This document shows positions 15,600-25,564 of a stretch of 64,000 nt of DNA, piece after piece. Location of the stretch: NCBI RefSeq assembly GCF_000294495.1, contig NC_018526.1:1612001-1676000 (forward strand), in the 5' to 3' direction. A program made the position numbers and the translations under genes. Origin of the DNA: Streptococcus suis S735. GTDB taxonomy: Bacteria > Bacillota > Bacilli > Lactobacillales > Streptococcaceae. The notes under the pieces were generated by a model that was given only the letters and a program-made list of their open reading frames with translations, was not told the origin of the DNA and ran no database searches. The first letter of the stretch is position 1. Each line of letters starts with the position of its first letter.

Positions 15600-16754
15600 T
15601 TACCAGCCACCGTGGCCACCAGCACCTGGTCCTGTTGCTGTGATTTGAGTAATCTGCTCACCGTTAACTGTCACAGTACCTCCTGTCAATTCAGCAGTTC
15701 CGTCGAAGTCAAAAGCAGATTGAGCTGTTACATCAATTGTACCACCTGAGATATAAATGTCTCCATTAGCATCAAAGGCATCCGTATCTCCACTACCTAC
15801 AGCTACTTTCAAGTCACCGCCAGTTACCTTGATGAAGATTTCTGATGATGTTGTACTTGCCGCATTAATAGCATCATCTGAACCATAGACATCTAATGTA
15901 CCACCATTGATAGTGATATTAGTTCCTTCCAAGGCTTCTGCTGATTCTGATACTGTAATGGTACCTCCGTCAATTGTCAAAGCCGTCTCCGCTTTAATAC
16001 CATCATCACCTGCTGTTACAGTAATTTCACCACCTGTGATAGTTGTATAACCTTTGGTAGTATCTGTATCATTTGTAGACTTGATACCATCACCACCTGC
16101 TGTTACATTGATTGTACCACCATTGATTGTCAATGAATCCTTACCACGGATACCATCATCCACTGCAGTGACGGTAATATTTCCTGAATTCACGACAAGG
16201 TCATCTGTCGATACGATGCCATCTTGGAAGTTGCCTTCAACGGTCAGGCTACCATTACCAGTGATGGTCAAATCAGCTTCAACATGGATAGCCCCTTCAA
16301 TATTGGTGTCTGTATGATTGCTGGTATCTTTCACTGTATTCGTCGTACCATCTTTGATTTCCAATTCAACATTGTCAGCATTAATAACATTGATTGCTGC
16401 TGTATCTGAACTTGAAATCTCAGCACCTGCTAGAATGATGCGAACATTGGCATCTGTTTCAACCGTTACACCAGCTGTTGTTGAACCAGTTAAAATATAG
16501 GTTCCACCCTCAGTAATTTTCAAGCCATCATTTGAAAGCTTCACTTCTGTCGTTGGAAGGGCTGACCAGTCAATAGTTGACGAACTTGAATCTGATGAAG
16601 TGCTATTATTTGAAGTTGTCGCTACACTTGTCTGACTAGTTGCTGCTGAGCTTGAAGTAGTCGTTGAACTTGAAGTAGATGAACATGCTGCTAAGACACC
16701 AAGGCTCATAAGAGTAACACCAGAGTAAAGTAATTTTTTAAGATTTGTTTTCAT
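15600..16754 (-). CDS. Surface lipoprotein with repetitive beta-helix-like domain (DUF4353 type)
   Basis: 384 residues. Lipoprotein signal with lipobox LAAC (Cys at about 24), then a Ser/Thr-rich linker to about 65. The rest is built of short repeats such as DLTITGNGSLTVEG, DDGIRGKDSLTINGGTINV and AGGDGIKSTND, as expected for a right-handed beta helix. It resembles proteins annotated as carbohydrate-binding (DUF4353). No catalytic site is visible. It probably displays a binding or structural fold at the cell surface. The C-terminus is Gly/His-rich (GPGAGGHGGW). Confidence 0.72.
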   Translation of the reverse strand: MKTNLKKLLYSGVTLMSLGVLAACSSTSSSTTTSSSAATSQTSVATTSNNSTSSDSSSSTIDWSALPTTEVKLSNDGLKITEGGTYILTGSTTAGVTVETDANVRIILAGAEISSSDTAAINVINADNVELEIKDGTTNTVKDTSNHTDTNIEGAIHVEADLTITGNGSLTVEGNFQDGIVSTDDLVVNSGNITVTAVDDGIRGKDSLTINGGTINVTAGGDGIKSTNDTDTTKGYTTITGGEITVTAGDDGIKAETALTIDGGTITVSESAEALEGTNITINGGTLDVYGSDDAINAASTTSSEIFIKVTGGDLKVAVGSGDTDAFDANGDIYISGGTIDVTAQSAFDFDGTAELTGGTVTVNGEQITQITATGPGAGGHGGW

Positions 16755-16918
16755 AATGTAGATTCCTTTTCTTTAGGAAGTCGTATCCCTTCCTGATATG
16801 CTCCTAGTTTACCTTTCCTTCCTAAAAGAAAGATTAAAGATTGCCAAAAGAAAACTTAAACTTCTTAGGAACTACAAAAGGCCGGGAAACCCAGCCTAGG
16901 AATAATCATTGATAAAAT

Positions 16919-17590
16919 CTATAGCTTAACCCAATGCAAGCTTTTCAACTCAAGCAAGGGAGAAGTTTCAGGATTGGTATCTGATTCAGAAATCCGTTTT
17001 AAACCTGGAATCATCGCATTGTATTGATAAATGCGAAAAACACCAGCTCCTTCAAATAAGTATGTTCCATCCTGTAAAGGACGAAGTAGGGCGTCCGGTC
17101 CAATTTCAAATCCAAGATTGCGGAAATTATCCACCAAACGTAGACTCTCATCGGCAAGCTGAGTATAAAGGTCAATTAAGACATATTCTCCCGACTTGTC
17201 CAAAGCTAGAAGCAGCTCCTCTGTACCATCATGGTTAACATCATACAAACTATAAAATATTCCACTGTATTCTTGCCCCTGGCTAGTTAATAAGCTCAGA
17301 TAGCTACTGGCCTCATCCTGATTAATTGCCTCAGCAGGCTGACCCATATTCGCTTGATAACGATCAATAACTGATTGGTATACTTCACTTAGCTCAGGAG
17401 TGGTCACTGAGGATGCTTGCGTCTCGGAGCTAGATGCTATTGTTGACGCTTGCTGCAAACTAGAACCATCTGAAACTTGGCTTGAAGCACTAGAACTAGA
17501 ACTCTCACCACCTTTTACCTGATTAGACTGACAAGCAGCTAATAGTACAACCGTGGACACTAACATCAGTTTACTAATAAATATTTTCAT
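16919..17590 (-). CDS. Lipoprotein of unknown function
   Basis: 223 residues with start MKIFISKLMLVSTVVLLAAC at 17590, chosen because AGGAGG lies 5-6 nt upstream. Lipobox LAAC at about 17-20, followed by a Ser/Gln-rich linker to about 70. The soluble part includes FYSLYDVNHDGTEELLLAL, a segment often seen in streptococcal lipoproteins with calcium-loop-like DxNxDG. No family function is recognised. A BOX element sits in its leader. Confidence 0.65.
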   Translation of the reverse strand: MKIFISKLMLVSTVVLLAACQSNQVKGGESSSSSASSQVSDGSSLQQASTIASSSETQASSVTTPELSEVYQSVIDRYQANMGQPAEAINQDEASSYLSLLTSQGQEYSGIFYSLYDVNHDGTEELLLALDKSGEYVLIDLYTQLADESLRLVDNFRNLGFEIGPDALLRPLQDGTYLFEGAGVFRIYQYNAMIPGLKRISESDTNPETSPLLELKSLHWVKL

Positions 17591-17620
17591 AACTTCCTCC
17601 TGTGCTCTATCTTTGGTCTT

Positions 17621-17776
17621 ATACTCTTCGAAAATCAAAATTATCCGTTGTCAACTTGCCTTGATGAGTGAAAAGCTCCAGTGGAGGTTTTCAGCCTGTT
17701 ACCATGAAATAAGATAGTAACAGAGTTCTATCTTCGACTTCGTTTCCTAGTCTACTTTTGATTTTCATTGAGTATT
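17621..17776 (-). repeat. BOX-type intergenic repeat
   Basis: Minus-strand start ATACTCAATGAAAATCAAA and inner GAAGATAGAACT match the boxA style of pneumococcal BOX elements; the far end mirrors it with TTTTCGAAGAGTAT. About 156 bp, upstream of the lipoprotein gene. Confidence 0.8.
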
Positions 17777-17837
17777 AGTATAACATCTTTCCGAGGGCTT
17801 GTAAACGCCACCATATATGGACAAAGCATCCGAGCCA

Positions 17838-17867
17838 GAAAAAGCCGAATGTTGCCATCCGACTTTT
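17838..17867 (-). terminator. Terminator of the rimP-infB-rbfA operon
   Basis: Minus-strand stem AGTCGGATG-GCAA-CATTCGGCT with G-U pairs, then TTTTTC; it ends just after the rbfA stop. Confidence 0.75.
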
Positions 17868-17871
17868 GTTG

Positions 17872-18225
17872 TTAATCTTTCTGATCAAGAGCACGCAACA
17901 TTTGGTCAATTTTATTGCCGTACTCAATTGATTGGTCTTTTTCAAAGACCAAATCCGGAATTTTATAAAGAGTTAACTTACGACCAAGTTCTCTCTTAAT
18001 GGTTCCCGTCGCTTTTTCAAGACCCGTTTGTGCTTTTTGATTATCGGATGCCAAATTACTCATGATTGTGTAATAAACCTTGGCCGTTGACAAATCGCCG
18101 ACCATCTGAACATCTGTAATAGTCACTCCCTGCACACGTGGATCACGAACTTTCTTTTGCAAAATCTCATTGACTTCGCGCTTGATTTCCATCCCGACAC
18201 GGTCTGTACGAAAATGATTCGCCAT
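17872..18225 (-). CDS. rbfA: Ribosome-binding factor A
   Basis: Cold-shock 30S assembly factor that helps 16S rRNA 5' maturation. 117 residues of the KH-like fold ([28 protein letters not shown]). The ATG at 18225 follows AAAGGAA; the longer reading to 18282 lacks a ribosome site. Last gene of the operon, 155 bp after infB. Confidence 0.95.
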
Positions 18226-18380
18226 ATTCTTTCCTTTCTTAGATGATAGAAAAGCTGAGTTTCCCCAGCTTGAATAATCCAAGTAGATTAAAAACTATTG
18301 CTTTAAAACCTACTAAAATCTATTAAATTGTCACTTCCTCGACAAAATCACTTGTCTATGACTTTGACAGTGAGAAAATA

Positions 18381-21203
18381 TTATTTTTTGATTTCTTCCA
18401 TGATGTAAGCTTCAATGGTATCATCAACTTTCAAGTCGTTGTAGTTCTCAATCATCAAACCACCCTCTTGGGCATTACCAACTTCTTTCACGTCATCTTT
18501 ATAGCGTTTCAAACTAGCTAGTTTACCATCAAATACTACAACACCATCACGGATAACTCGAACACTTGAATCACGGGTAACCTTACCACGTACGACCATG
18601 AAACCACCGATTGTTCCAACTTTGGATACCTTGAAGGTTTCACGAATGATTGCCTCACCAATGATTTTTTCTTCATATTCTGGATCAAGCATACCTTTCA
18701 TGGCATCTTCCATCTCTTCGATAACCTTGTAAATGATGCTGTGAAGACGTACTTCAACATCATCTGCTTCAGCTTGGCTACGCGCTTCAGCTGTTGGACG
18801 AACGTTGAAACCAATCACAAGAGCATTTGAAGCTTCCGCAAGAGTAATATCTGATTCATTGATAGCACCAACTGCAGAGTGGACGATATTGACACGTACT
18901 CCCTCTACTTCAATCTTTTGAAGCGATGATGCAAGAGCTTCAACAGAACCTTGTACGTCGGCCTTGATAATCACATTAACTGACTTAACCTCACCTGCTT
19001 TAAGGGTATCAAAGAGGTTTTCAAGACTAACTCGTTGCGTTGCTTGACGCTGTTTAAGAAGAGCACGTTTAGCACGTTCTTCACCTGCTGCACGAGCTGA
19101 TTTTTCATCTTCATAAACCGCGAAATGGTCGCCAGCCATTGGCGTTTCGTTCAAACCAGTAATAGATACCGGTGTAGATGGACCAGCAGTTTTAACACGA
19201 CGACCAAGGTCATTTGTCATGGCACGAACACGTCCGAAGGTATTTCCGACAACGATTGGGTCTTGAACATTAAGTGTCCCTTGTTGAACGAGGAGGGTTG
19301 CAACCGCACCTTTCCCTTTATCCAAATGAGCTTCGATAACTGTACCAATCGCACGAACAGTTGGGTCTGCCTTCAGTTCTTGGATTTCAGCAACCAAAAG
19401 AACAGTTTCCAACAATTCATCAATGTTTTGGTTAAACTTAGCTGAGATTTCTACAAATTCAGATTCTCCACCCCAAGCGGTTGAGATAACACCGTGCTCA
19501 GCCAATTCACCGATGACACGCTCTGGGTTTGCACCTGGCTTGTCAATCTTGTTGATAGCTACAATGATCGGCACATTAGCTGCTTTTGAGTGGTTGATAG
19601 CCTCAATCGTTTGCGGCATGACACCATCATCTGCTGCAACAACTAGGATGGTCAAGTCGGTAACAGATGCACCACGTGCACGCATAGAAGTAAAGGCCGC
19701 GTGTCCTGGAGTATCCAAGAAGGTAATTTTCTTACCAGCTTCCTCAATTTGGTAGGCACCGATATGCTGTGTGATACCTCCAGCTTCTCCAGTAGCAACA
19801 CGAGAATTACGTAGGGTGTCCAACAAGGTTGTTTTACCATGGTCAACGTGTCCCATGATAGTCACAACAGGTGGGCGTTCTGTCATCTCTTCTTCATTGA
19901 GGTAGCCCTCTTCTACGAAGAAACGCTCAATATCTGCGTTATCGACCTCTACCTTTTCTTTCGCTTCAATACCATAATCAACCATGAGGAGTTCGATAGT
20001 ATCTCCATCCAAAGATTGGTTTTGAGTCGCCATAACTCCCATAAGGAAGAGTTTTTTCACAATTTCAGCAGGTTCACGTTTGATTCGTTTTGCAATTTCT
20101 GCGACGGTCATGCCAGCAGTATATTCAAATTCAGTTGGCAATTCGTGGAACTTGCGTTCTGTGACAGGTTTGGCAGGTTGGTTAGCCTTGCCTTTTTTAT
20201 TTTTCTTGTTGTTATTCCAGTTACTTGTTCTTTGATTTCTCACTTGATTTTGACTATTTCGATTTCTTTGTTGTTTCCGTGGACCATCTTCTTCGTCACT
20301 ATTAAAGTCACGTTTTTTATCTGGTCGAGCTTGTTTCTTACGACGGGTATCTACAGTAGTTTCTGCAACTTGCTCTGGTACCGATGCAACAAGTGCAGGT
20401 TTCACAAATGGTTTGCTTTCCACAACCGGTTCTTCAAACTTAATTTCTTTTGGCTTCTTAGGTTGCTTTTTAGCTTCCTGAGCCTGACGAAAACGTTCTT
20501 CACTGGTACGAGCATACTCCGCATTTTGTTCTGCTTTCAAAGCAGCAGCACGCGCTTTGAAGTCAATTTTAGGTCCTGCTGGTTTTGCAGCCTCTCTTTG
20601 TTCAAAGCGAGCTAACCGACCTGAACGATTGTCCTGACGACGGTTGTCTCGATTATCGCGACGGTCTCCAAATCGGTTGTCTTTCCGCTCTTCTGGACGC
20701 TGGTCACGACGATTGTCGCGGCGATCATTTCGCTCATTGTTTGAACGTCCCTGACCTAGTTGACGGTTGTCACGACGGTCCTGATCAGATTTAGCTTGAC
20801 CACCTTTTCCTTGATTCTGAGCTCGCTTAGCAGCCTGCTCTTTGGCCCGTGCTTCACGCTCTGCCTTAAAGTTTCGACTCTGTGGACGATGTGAAGCTGA
20901 TTGTACTGCACTTGCCGCAACTTCTTCTTTTACTACTGGCTGTGTTTCCTTAGCTTTTTCTACCTTAGCTGTTTCCACTTTTGGAGTTTCATCAACCTTC
21001 TCAGGCTTGCTAACTTTTGCCGCAACTTTAGTTGCCTCTGATTTTTGTCCCCCAAAGCTTTCTGCAAGGCGTTTAGCACTTGCTTCATCTACGCTTGAAG
21101 CATGACTTTTGACTTCAAAACCCAATTCTTGAGCCTTAGCAACAACTTCCTTACTGCTTACGCCTAATTCACGGGCTATTTCATTCAATCTCTTCTTAGA
21201 CAA
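18381..21203 (-). CDS. infB: Translation initiation factor IF-2
   Basis: GTPase that places initiator tRNA on the 30S subunit. 940 residues. A small IF2-N domain ([21 protein letters not shown]) is followed by a long disordered, highly charged region with RDNR/RRDNR repeats (about 140-200). A second IF2-N domain ([22 protein letters not shown]) precedes the GTPase: P-loop [17 protein letters not shown] and NKIDK. Domains II-IV follow. The N-terminal Arg/Asn/Asp repeats may vary between strains. Confidence 0.97.
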
Positions 21204-21220
21204 TGCCTTGTCCTCCTGTT

Positions 21221-21529
21221 CTATTCCATAATAGACCTCATCTTCTTTGTAAATCCAGCGTCTGTCACTGCAAGAACTTTTCTAGCCTTGCCGACAGCTG
21301 CACTCAATTCCAGTGTTGAAAACACTGTTACAACTTCTACTTGATAGGTATGACTTTTATCTGTTACTTTTTTACTTAAATTTCCAGCAGCATCTTCGGC
21401 TAAAAACACCAACTTTGCCTGCCCTTTTTGAATAGCTTCAACAACCAGGTCCTCACCCGAAACCAGGCGACCAGCTCGCTGGGCCAAACCTAATAAATTT
21501 AAGATTTGCTGTCTCTTATTCGAGTCCAA
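21221..21529 (-). CDS. ylxQ: YlxQ, L7Ae-family RNA-binding protein
   Basis: 102 residues of the L7Ae/L30e/Gadd45 fold: [30 protein letters not shown] and [13 protein letters not shown] choose a TTG start at 21529 because AGGAGAG lies 4-5 nt upstream and the length fits the family. An ATG at 21565 would add 12 residues and lacks a good site. The gene overlaps ylxR by 14 bp, so translation may be coupled. Role: probable RNA-binding protein of the nusA operon. Confidence 0.85.
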   Translation of the reverse strand: MDSNKRQQILNLLGLAQRAGRLVSGEDLVVEAIQKGQAKLVFLAEDAAGNLSKKVTDKSHTYQVEVVTVFSTLELSAAVGKARKVLAVTDAGFTKKMRSIME

Positions 21530-21812
21530 GTTCTCTCCTCTTGATCTTATGATCAACATAGGCAATTAATTCATCGTAAAATTCTTCGGCCACTTCCATA
21601 CTAAAGGAACGATCGAAGACACGACGTTTCTTAGCTTGGCTTGCCTCATCATTGTCAAGCTTGATGTAAGCTCCACGACCATTTGCCTTGCCTGTTGGAT
21701 CGATAAATACTTGACCTTCTTTATTTTTTACAATACGGAGCAAATCCCGTTTGTCGATGATTTCACCGGACACCACAGACTTGCGCAAGGGTATTTTTCT
21801 AGCTTTTGCCAT
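21516..21812 (-). CDS. ylxR: YlxR/RnpM, small RNA-binding protein
   Basis: 98 residues with the family signature GRGAYIK near residues 43-49 and PLRKSVVSGEIIDKRDLLRIV at the start. YlxR proteins (RnpM in Bacillus) bind RNase P RNA. It sits between nusA and ylxQ as in nearly all Firmicutes. Confidence 0.93.
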   Translation of the reverse strand: MAKARKIPLRKSVVSGEIIDKRDLLRIVKNKEGQVFIDPTGKANGRGAYIKLDNDEASQAKKRRVFDRSFSMEVAEEFYDELIAYVDHKIKRRELGLE

Positions 21813-21828
21813 GGTTGCTCCTTTTGCC

Positions 21829-22971
21829 TTATTCTTGTTCTTCTGCGACTTCTTCTACAACTTCGTCTGTTGCATATTGAGTTGCTTCAAAAGCTTCATA
21901 CTCCGATGCTGACTTGATGTCGATACGGAATCCTGTCAAATGCGCTGCCAAACGAACGTTTTGACCACGACGACCAATTGCCAATGACAACTTATCATCT
22001 GGTACAACGACTGTAGCATGTTTCCCATCTTCCGTGTCAAACAATACTTGGTCAACTTCAGCAGGTGCAAGGGCATTGTAGATAAATTCCGCTTCATCTG
22101 CTACCCACTCGATAACGTCAATATTTTCCTCAGTAGGAATCATACGGTCATTCTTAGCATCATAACGAGCTGGGTGGAATTTGCTAGTGATTTTCTTAAT
22201 ATTTGAACCACCACGACCAACGATAGTACCAATAGCATCTACGTTTGGATTATGGCTACGAACAGCCACTTTCGTACGGTCTCCAGCTTCACGGGCAACA
22301 CTCATGATTTCAACTGTTCCATCGTATACTTCTGGAATTTCCTGTTCCATGAGACGTTTGATCATTTCTGGATGGCTACGGCTGACAAATACGTTAACAC
22401 CACGACCATTGTCTTCTACCTTGTAGACATAGACTTCGATGCGATCATGAGATTGGAAAACCTCACCAGGAATTTGGTCTTGTTTTGACAATTGTGCTTC
22501 AATCGTACCAAGGTTGACATAGATAAAGCGATTATCAAAACGCTCTACCGTACCTGACATAATCTCATTTTCATGTTGCTTGTAGGTATTGAAGGTAATG
22601 GCACGCTTTTGTTTGCGCATCTTTTCCATGATGGTCTGTTTAGCTGATTGAGCAGCTACACGTCCAAATTCCGCTGGGTCTTCTTGGAATTTAATTTTGT
22701 CACCCATTTCATAAGCTGATGAAATAGCCAAGGCATCTTTTAGACTAATTTCTAGTCGGCTATCAAATACTTCATCTACTACTTCACGAACAGTAAATAC
22801 ATGGAAATCGCCTTTTTTCTCGTCAAATTCAATCACTGCTGATTCTGATTGACCATAACGGCGTTTATAAGCTGAACGAAGCGACTCTGTAACTGCATCA
22901 ATGATATCCGCTTTGTTAATACCCATGTCTTCCTCTAAAATACGGAAGGCTTCTAGCATTTCTTTACTCAT
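21829..22971 (-). CDS. nusA: Transcription termination/antitermination factor NusA
   Basis: Binds RNA polymerase and nascent RNA to modulate pausing and termination. 380 residues: N-terminal polymerase-binding domain, S1 domain (about 135-200), then KH1 and KH2 (VGRGGSNIKKI and IGRRGQNVRLA loops). It ends with an acidic tail (EEVAEEQE) and lacks the extra repeats of proteobacterial NusA, as is usual for Firmicutes. Confidence 0.97.
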   Translation of the reverse strand: MSKEMLEAFRILEEDMGINKADIIDAVTESLRSAYKRRYGQSESAVIEFDEKKGDFHVFTVREVVDEVFDSRLEISLKDALAISSAYEMGDKIKFQEDPAEFGRVAAQSAKQTIMEKMRKQKRAITFNTYKQHENEIMSGTVERFDNRFIYVNLGTIEAQLSKQDQIPGEVFQSHDRIEVYVYKVEDNGRGVNVFVSRSHPEMIKRLMEQEIPEVYDGTVEIMSVAREAGDRTKVAVRSHNPNVDAIGTIVGRGGSNIKKITSKFHPARYDAKNDRMIPTEENIDVIEWVADEAEFIYNALAPAEVDQVLFDTEDGKHATVVVPDDKLSLAIGRRGQNVRLAAHLTGFRIDIKSASEYEAFEATQYATDEVVEEVAEEQE

Positions 22972-23044
22972 GTTGTTTTCCTTTTGCGCTCAAAAGGTCC
23001 TTTCTTAAAGTCTAATATCTTTATAAAATACTCATGAAAGAGCA

Positions 23045-23515
23045 TTATAACTTAACAGCCAAACGGGCCTTAGCCACCGTCTGGTAAGGAATAGTTACTT
23101 CCTTCTTACGAGTTTTATCCATATACTCCATAATCAGGTCTGTTCCATCAAAGGAGAGCAACGTTCCTTCAAAAACCTTGATTTTATCAATTGCCTGATA
23201 GAGTTTGACATGGATGTACTTTCCAACCGCCTTCTCAACAGCATCTGCCGTTTTTAAAGGACGTTCCAAACCTGGACTTGTTACCTCCAGCATGTATTGG
23301 TCTGGAAATGGGTCTGGTTTGATAGTGTCCAAAATCGGACTGATCTTTTCGGATAAATCTGCCGTATCTTGAAGGGAAATTCCACCCTCCTTATCGACAA
23401 AAATCGATAGGACATAGTCACCGCCCATTTTACCATATTCCACATCTACCAACTCGTAAGGAGTTTGAATAGCGGGGGTAATTGCTGCTGTGACCAATTC
23501 AATAATTGATGACAT
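23045..23515 (-). CDS. rimP: Ribosome maturation factor RimP
   Basis: 30S assembly factor, 156 residues, with [18 protein letters not shown] and [12 protein letters not shown] typical of the family. The ATG at 23515 is preferred over a GTG two codons earlier because the GGAGG spacing is better. First gene of rimP-nusA-ylxR-ylxQ-infB-rbfA; an intergenic gap of 73 bp precedes nusA. Confidence 0.95.
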   Translation of the reverse strand: MSSIIELVTAAITPAIQTPYELVDVEYGKMGGDYVLSIFVDKEGGISLQDTADLSEKISPILDTIKPDPFPDQYMLEVTSPGLERPLKTADAVEKAVGKYIHVKLYQAIDKIKVFEGTLLSFDGTDLIMEYMDKTRKKEVTIPYQTVAKARLAVKL

Positions 23516-23697
23516 AAACACCTCCTATTTTTACAGTCGCTAGAAATACATTACTCAAATAGTTCGCACTATCCAGGACTCTCTATTTCCTTTGACAGTA
23601 AACTCCCTTGTACTATCATTCATTCTATATACAGAAATCCGTGTACAGGGAAAGGGTTGACTGACGCCAACCCCTTTTCTCATTATTCACTTCCATT

Positions 23698-23726
23698 ATT
23701 CTATCATATCTATCCCTATTTGTAAA
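23698..23726 (-). promoter_or_regulatory. rimP-nusA-infB operon promoter
   Basis: Minus-strand -35 TTTACA (23721-23726), 17-bp spacer and -10 TAGAAT (23698-23703) with an extending TGA. The leader is about 180 nt and holds a hairpin that could allow attenuation or autogenous control. Confidence 0.8.
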
Positions 23727-23767
23727 GGAAAACGATGGATTATAGACATTTATAATCTTTTAGTTTA

Positions 23768-24026
23768 CTTTTAGTACTCTCTCCAAAGGTTTGGGGAACC
23801 TTTGGAGGTTGGAGATAGGGCGAAGCAAGTTCACTTCAATAGCTGCAGACAGCTTGTACAGTCGAGTGACTGTGCAAGGTTGGAGATAGCCCTTGCGGAG
23901 CAAGTCACCCCTGAAGAGTACGGCAAAGCGAATTCAAACAATCCAGTGGAGTGTTTGAACTTAGAAATAAGGAAACGGAATTTCCTCTTACGTCGAAGTA
24001 ATAAAAGAAAAACTGAATGACTATAG
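23768..24026. repeat. Intergenic repeat, long copy
   Basis: Bounded by CTTTTAGTACTC and CGTCGAAGTAATAAAAG then AAAAACTGAATGACTA. The same two boundaries, with only about 7 bp between them, recur at 28176-28222. Inside are several short internal repeats, such as GGTTGGAGATAG twice (23808, 23879). Confidence 0.65.
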
Positions 24027-24040
24027 TTTATTCGACAAAG

Positions 24041-24062
24041 GAAAAAGGTCTCTGTTAGACCT
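24041..24062 (-). terminator. trmB terminator
   Basis: Minus-strand stem AGGTCT-AACAG-AGACCT followed by TTTTTCC. Confidence 0.75.
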
Positions 24063-24085
24063 CTCCTCATTTTCCACTAAGGGAA

Positions 24086-24724
24086 TTATTGAAACTGTGC
24101 TTCCACACGATAGATGACTTGACCCTTGTTTGAGAATTTCTCCTCATACTCTGTCATAACGTTACCTTCCAAACCATCCGCATGCAAATCTAGCCAAACC
24201 TGCTTCAAGACCATGCCATATTGAGAAAAACTAGCCAGGCTATACTCAAACAGACCACGATTATCTGTTTTGAAGTGGATTTCTCCCTTCTCAGGTAGGA
24301 TTTCCTTGTAGGTATCCAAGAATGACTTGTAGGTCAAACGGCGTTTCTCATGACGTTTCTTAGGCCATGGATCTGAAAAATTCAGATAAAGCTGATCTAT
24401 TTCTGCCGGTGCAAAATAGTTGGTCAAACTCGAACCATCCACCTGCAATAATTTTATATTTGGTAAACCAGCTTCAAGCACACGGTCCAAGGCATAGCTT
24501 AACACGGTCATCTGAATATCAATACCAATATAGTTAATATCTGGATTTTGCGCAGCCATACCAGTGACAAAGCGACCTTTACCAGAACCAACTTCTATGT
24601 GGATAGGATTATTGTTTCCAAAAATCTCTGCCCATTTCCCCTTACACTCCTCTGGATTGGAGATAACATACTGGGGATTGTTTGCTAGAAGCTCACTCGC
24701 TCCCTTACGATTTCTAACTCTCAT
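24086..24724 (-). CDS. trmB: tRNA (guanine-N7)-methyltransferase
   Basis: Makes m7G46 in tRNA using S-adenosylmethionine. 212 residues; SAM motif [16 protein letters not shown] near 39-54, then [18 protein letters not shown], the family signature for the guanine pocket. It overlaps the upstream ccrZ by 4 bp (ATGA), so the two are translationally coupled. Confidence 0.96.
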
Positions 24725-25515
24725 ACTTCCTTATAGAAACTCTGACGGAATTGCCGTAGAGCATAAATTTCTTTATTTGCAGCCAAAACATTGTAGCTTT
24801 CTACATGCTTAGCTATTTGGTTTAGATAGCCAAGCTGGCCATACCAATAAACCTTATTTAATACTGTGCTGTTATATTTGTAGCCATAAGCCCGAAGCCA
24901 CTCTTCCCAGGACTGACGAGGAATATAATGCGTCAAAATATAGGCAACATCCAACATCCGATCCGTTACACAAGCGGTCTCCCAATCTGTCAAATACACC
25001 AAACCAGACGTCGTTTCTACCCAGTTACTATGATGCAAATCTCCATGAACAAATGTTGCCACCTCTTGACGGAATCTTGGTAGATTATTCAATAAATCTT
25101 GACAGATAGATTGCAGATAAGAATTCTGTCCCAATCTAGTTGGTGCCTCTTTTTGCCAACGATAAACCAAATCCTGAGGTTCCATATAGGTATAATTCAT
25201 CTGCAAAGCCTGATTGAGCAAAATGCGAGAATAGTGCATTCTCACCAGTATTTGACGAATCTGTTTACTAGTCATATCTTGACGCTCCAAGGTACGACCA
25301 TTCAACCACTCCTGCTCTACACGATGCCCCATTCCTACTTCACGATTTGCTGACAAAACGGGTGGTGTAATTTGCTCACGCGCAAGAGCAGACACTATCG
25401 GAGGCATCTCATACTTCACAAAGACTGGCGTTCCGTCTGACCGTAGGCCTTTAAACGCTTTGCCACTATTTCCTGCAATAGACTGTAATTGTAGCCCACT
25501 GGTATCAAACTGCAT
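24721..25515 (-). CDS. ccrZ: CcrZ-like phosphotransferase (cell-cycle regulator)
   Basis: 264 residues of the choline-kinase/aminoglycoside-phosphotransferase fold. The catalytic loop [11 protein letters not shown] (about 160-170) and the metal-binding YLTDWE follow the APH pattern. In pneumococcus the equivalent gene, also beside trmB, is CcrZ, which links division and initiation of replication; it is reported to phosphorylate ribose-type substrates in related species. Assignment is by fold and gene order. Confidence 0.85.
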
Positions 25516-25564
25516 GCCTTTCCTCCTTTAAAAATTCCTTACTATTTTACTAATTTTCGTCTAT

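Larger units (their letters stand above)
23516..24085. other. rimP leader and repeat-rich spacer before trmB
   Basis: 570 bp without a convincing gene. It contains the rimP leader with a hairpin (AAAGGGTTG / CAACCCCTTT, 23651-23677), the rimP promoter, a repeat (23768-24026) and the trmB terminator. Open frames inside the repeat region lack start signals. Confidence 0.7.

Noticed and set aside
19839..20615. 258-codon frame opposite infB
   Set aside because: It is antisense to the conserved IF-2 sequence; its Phe/Leu-rich composition reflects the opposite strand.
23802..24020. Open frames in the trmB-rimP spacer
   Set aside because: They translate repeat DNA, lack ribosome sites and show no protein-like composition.
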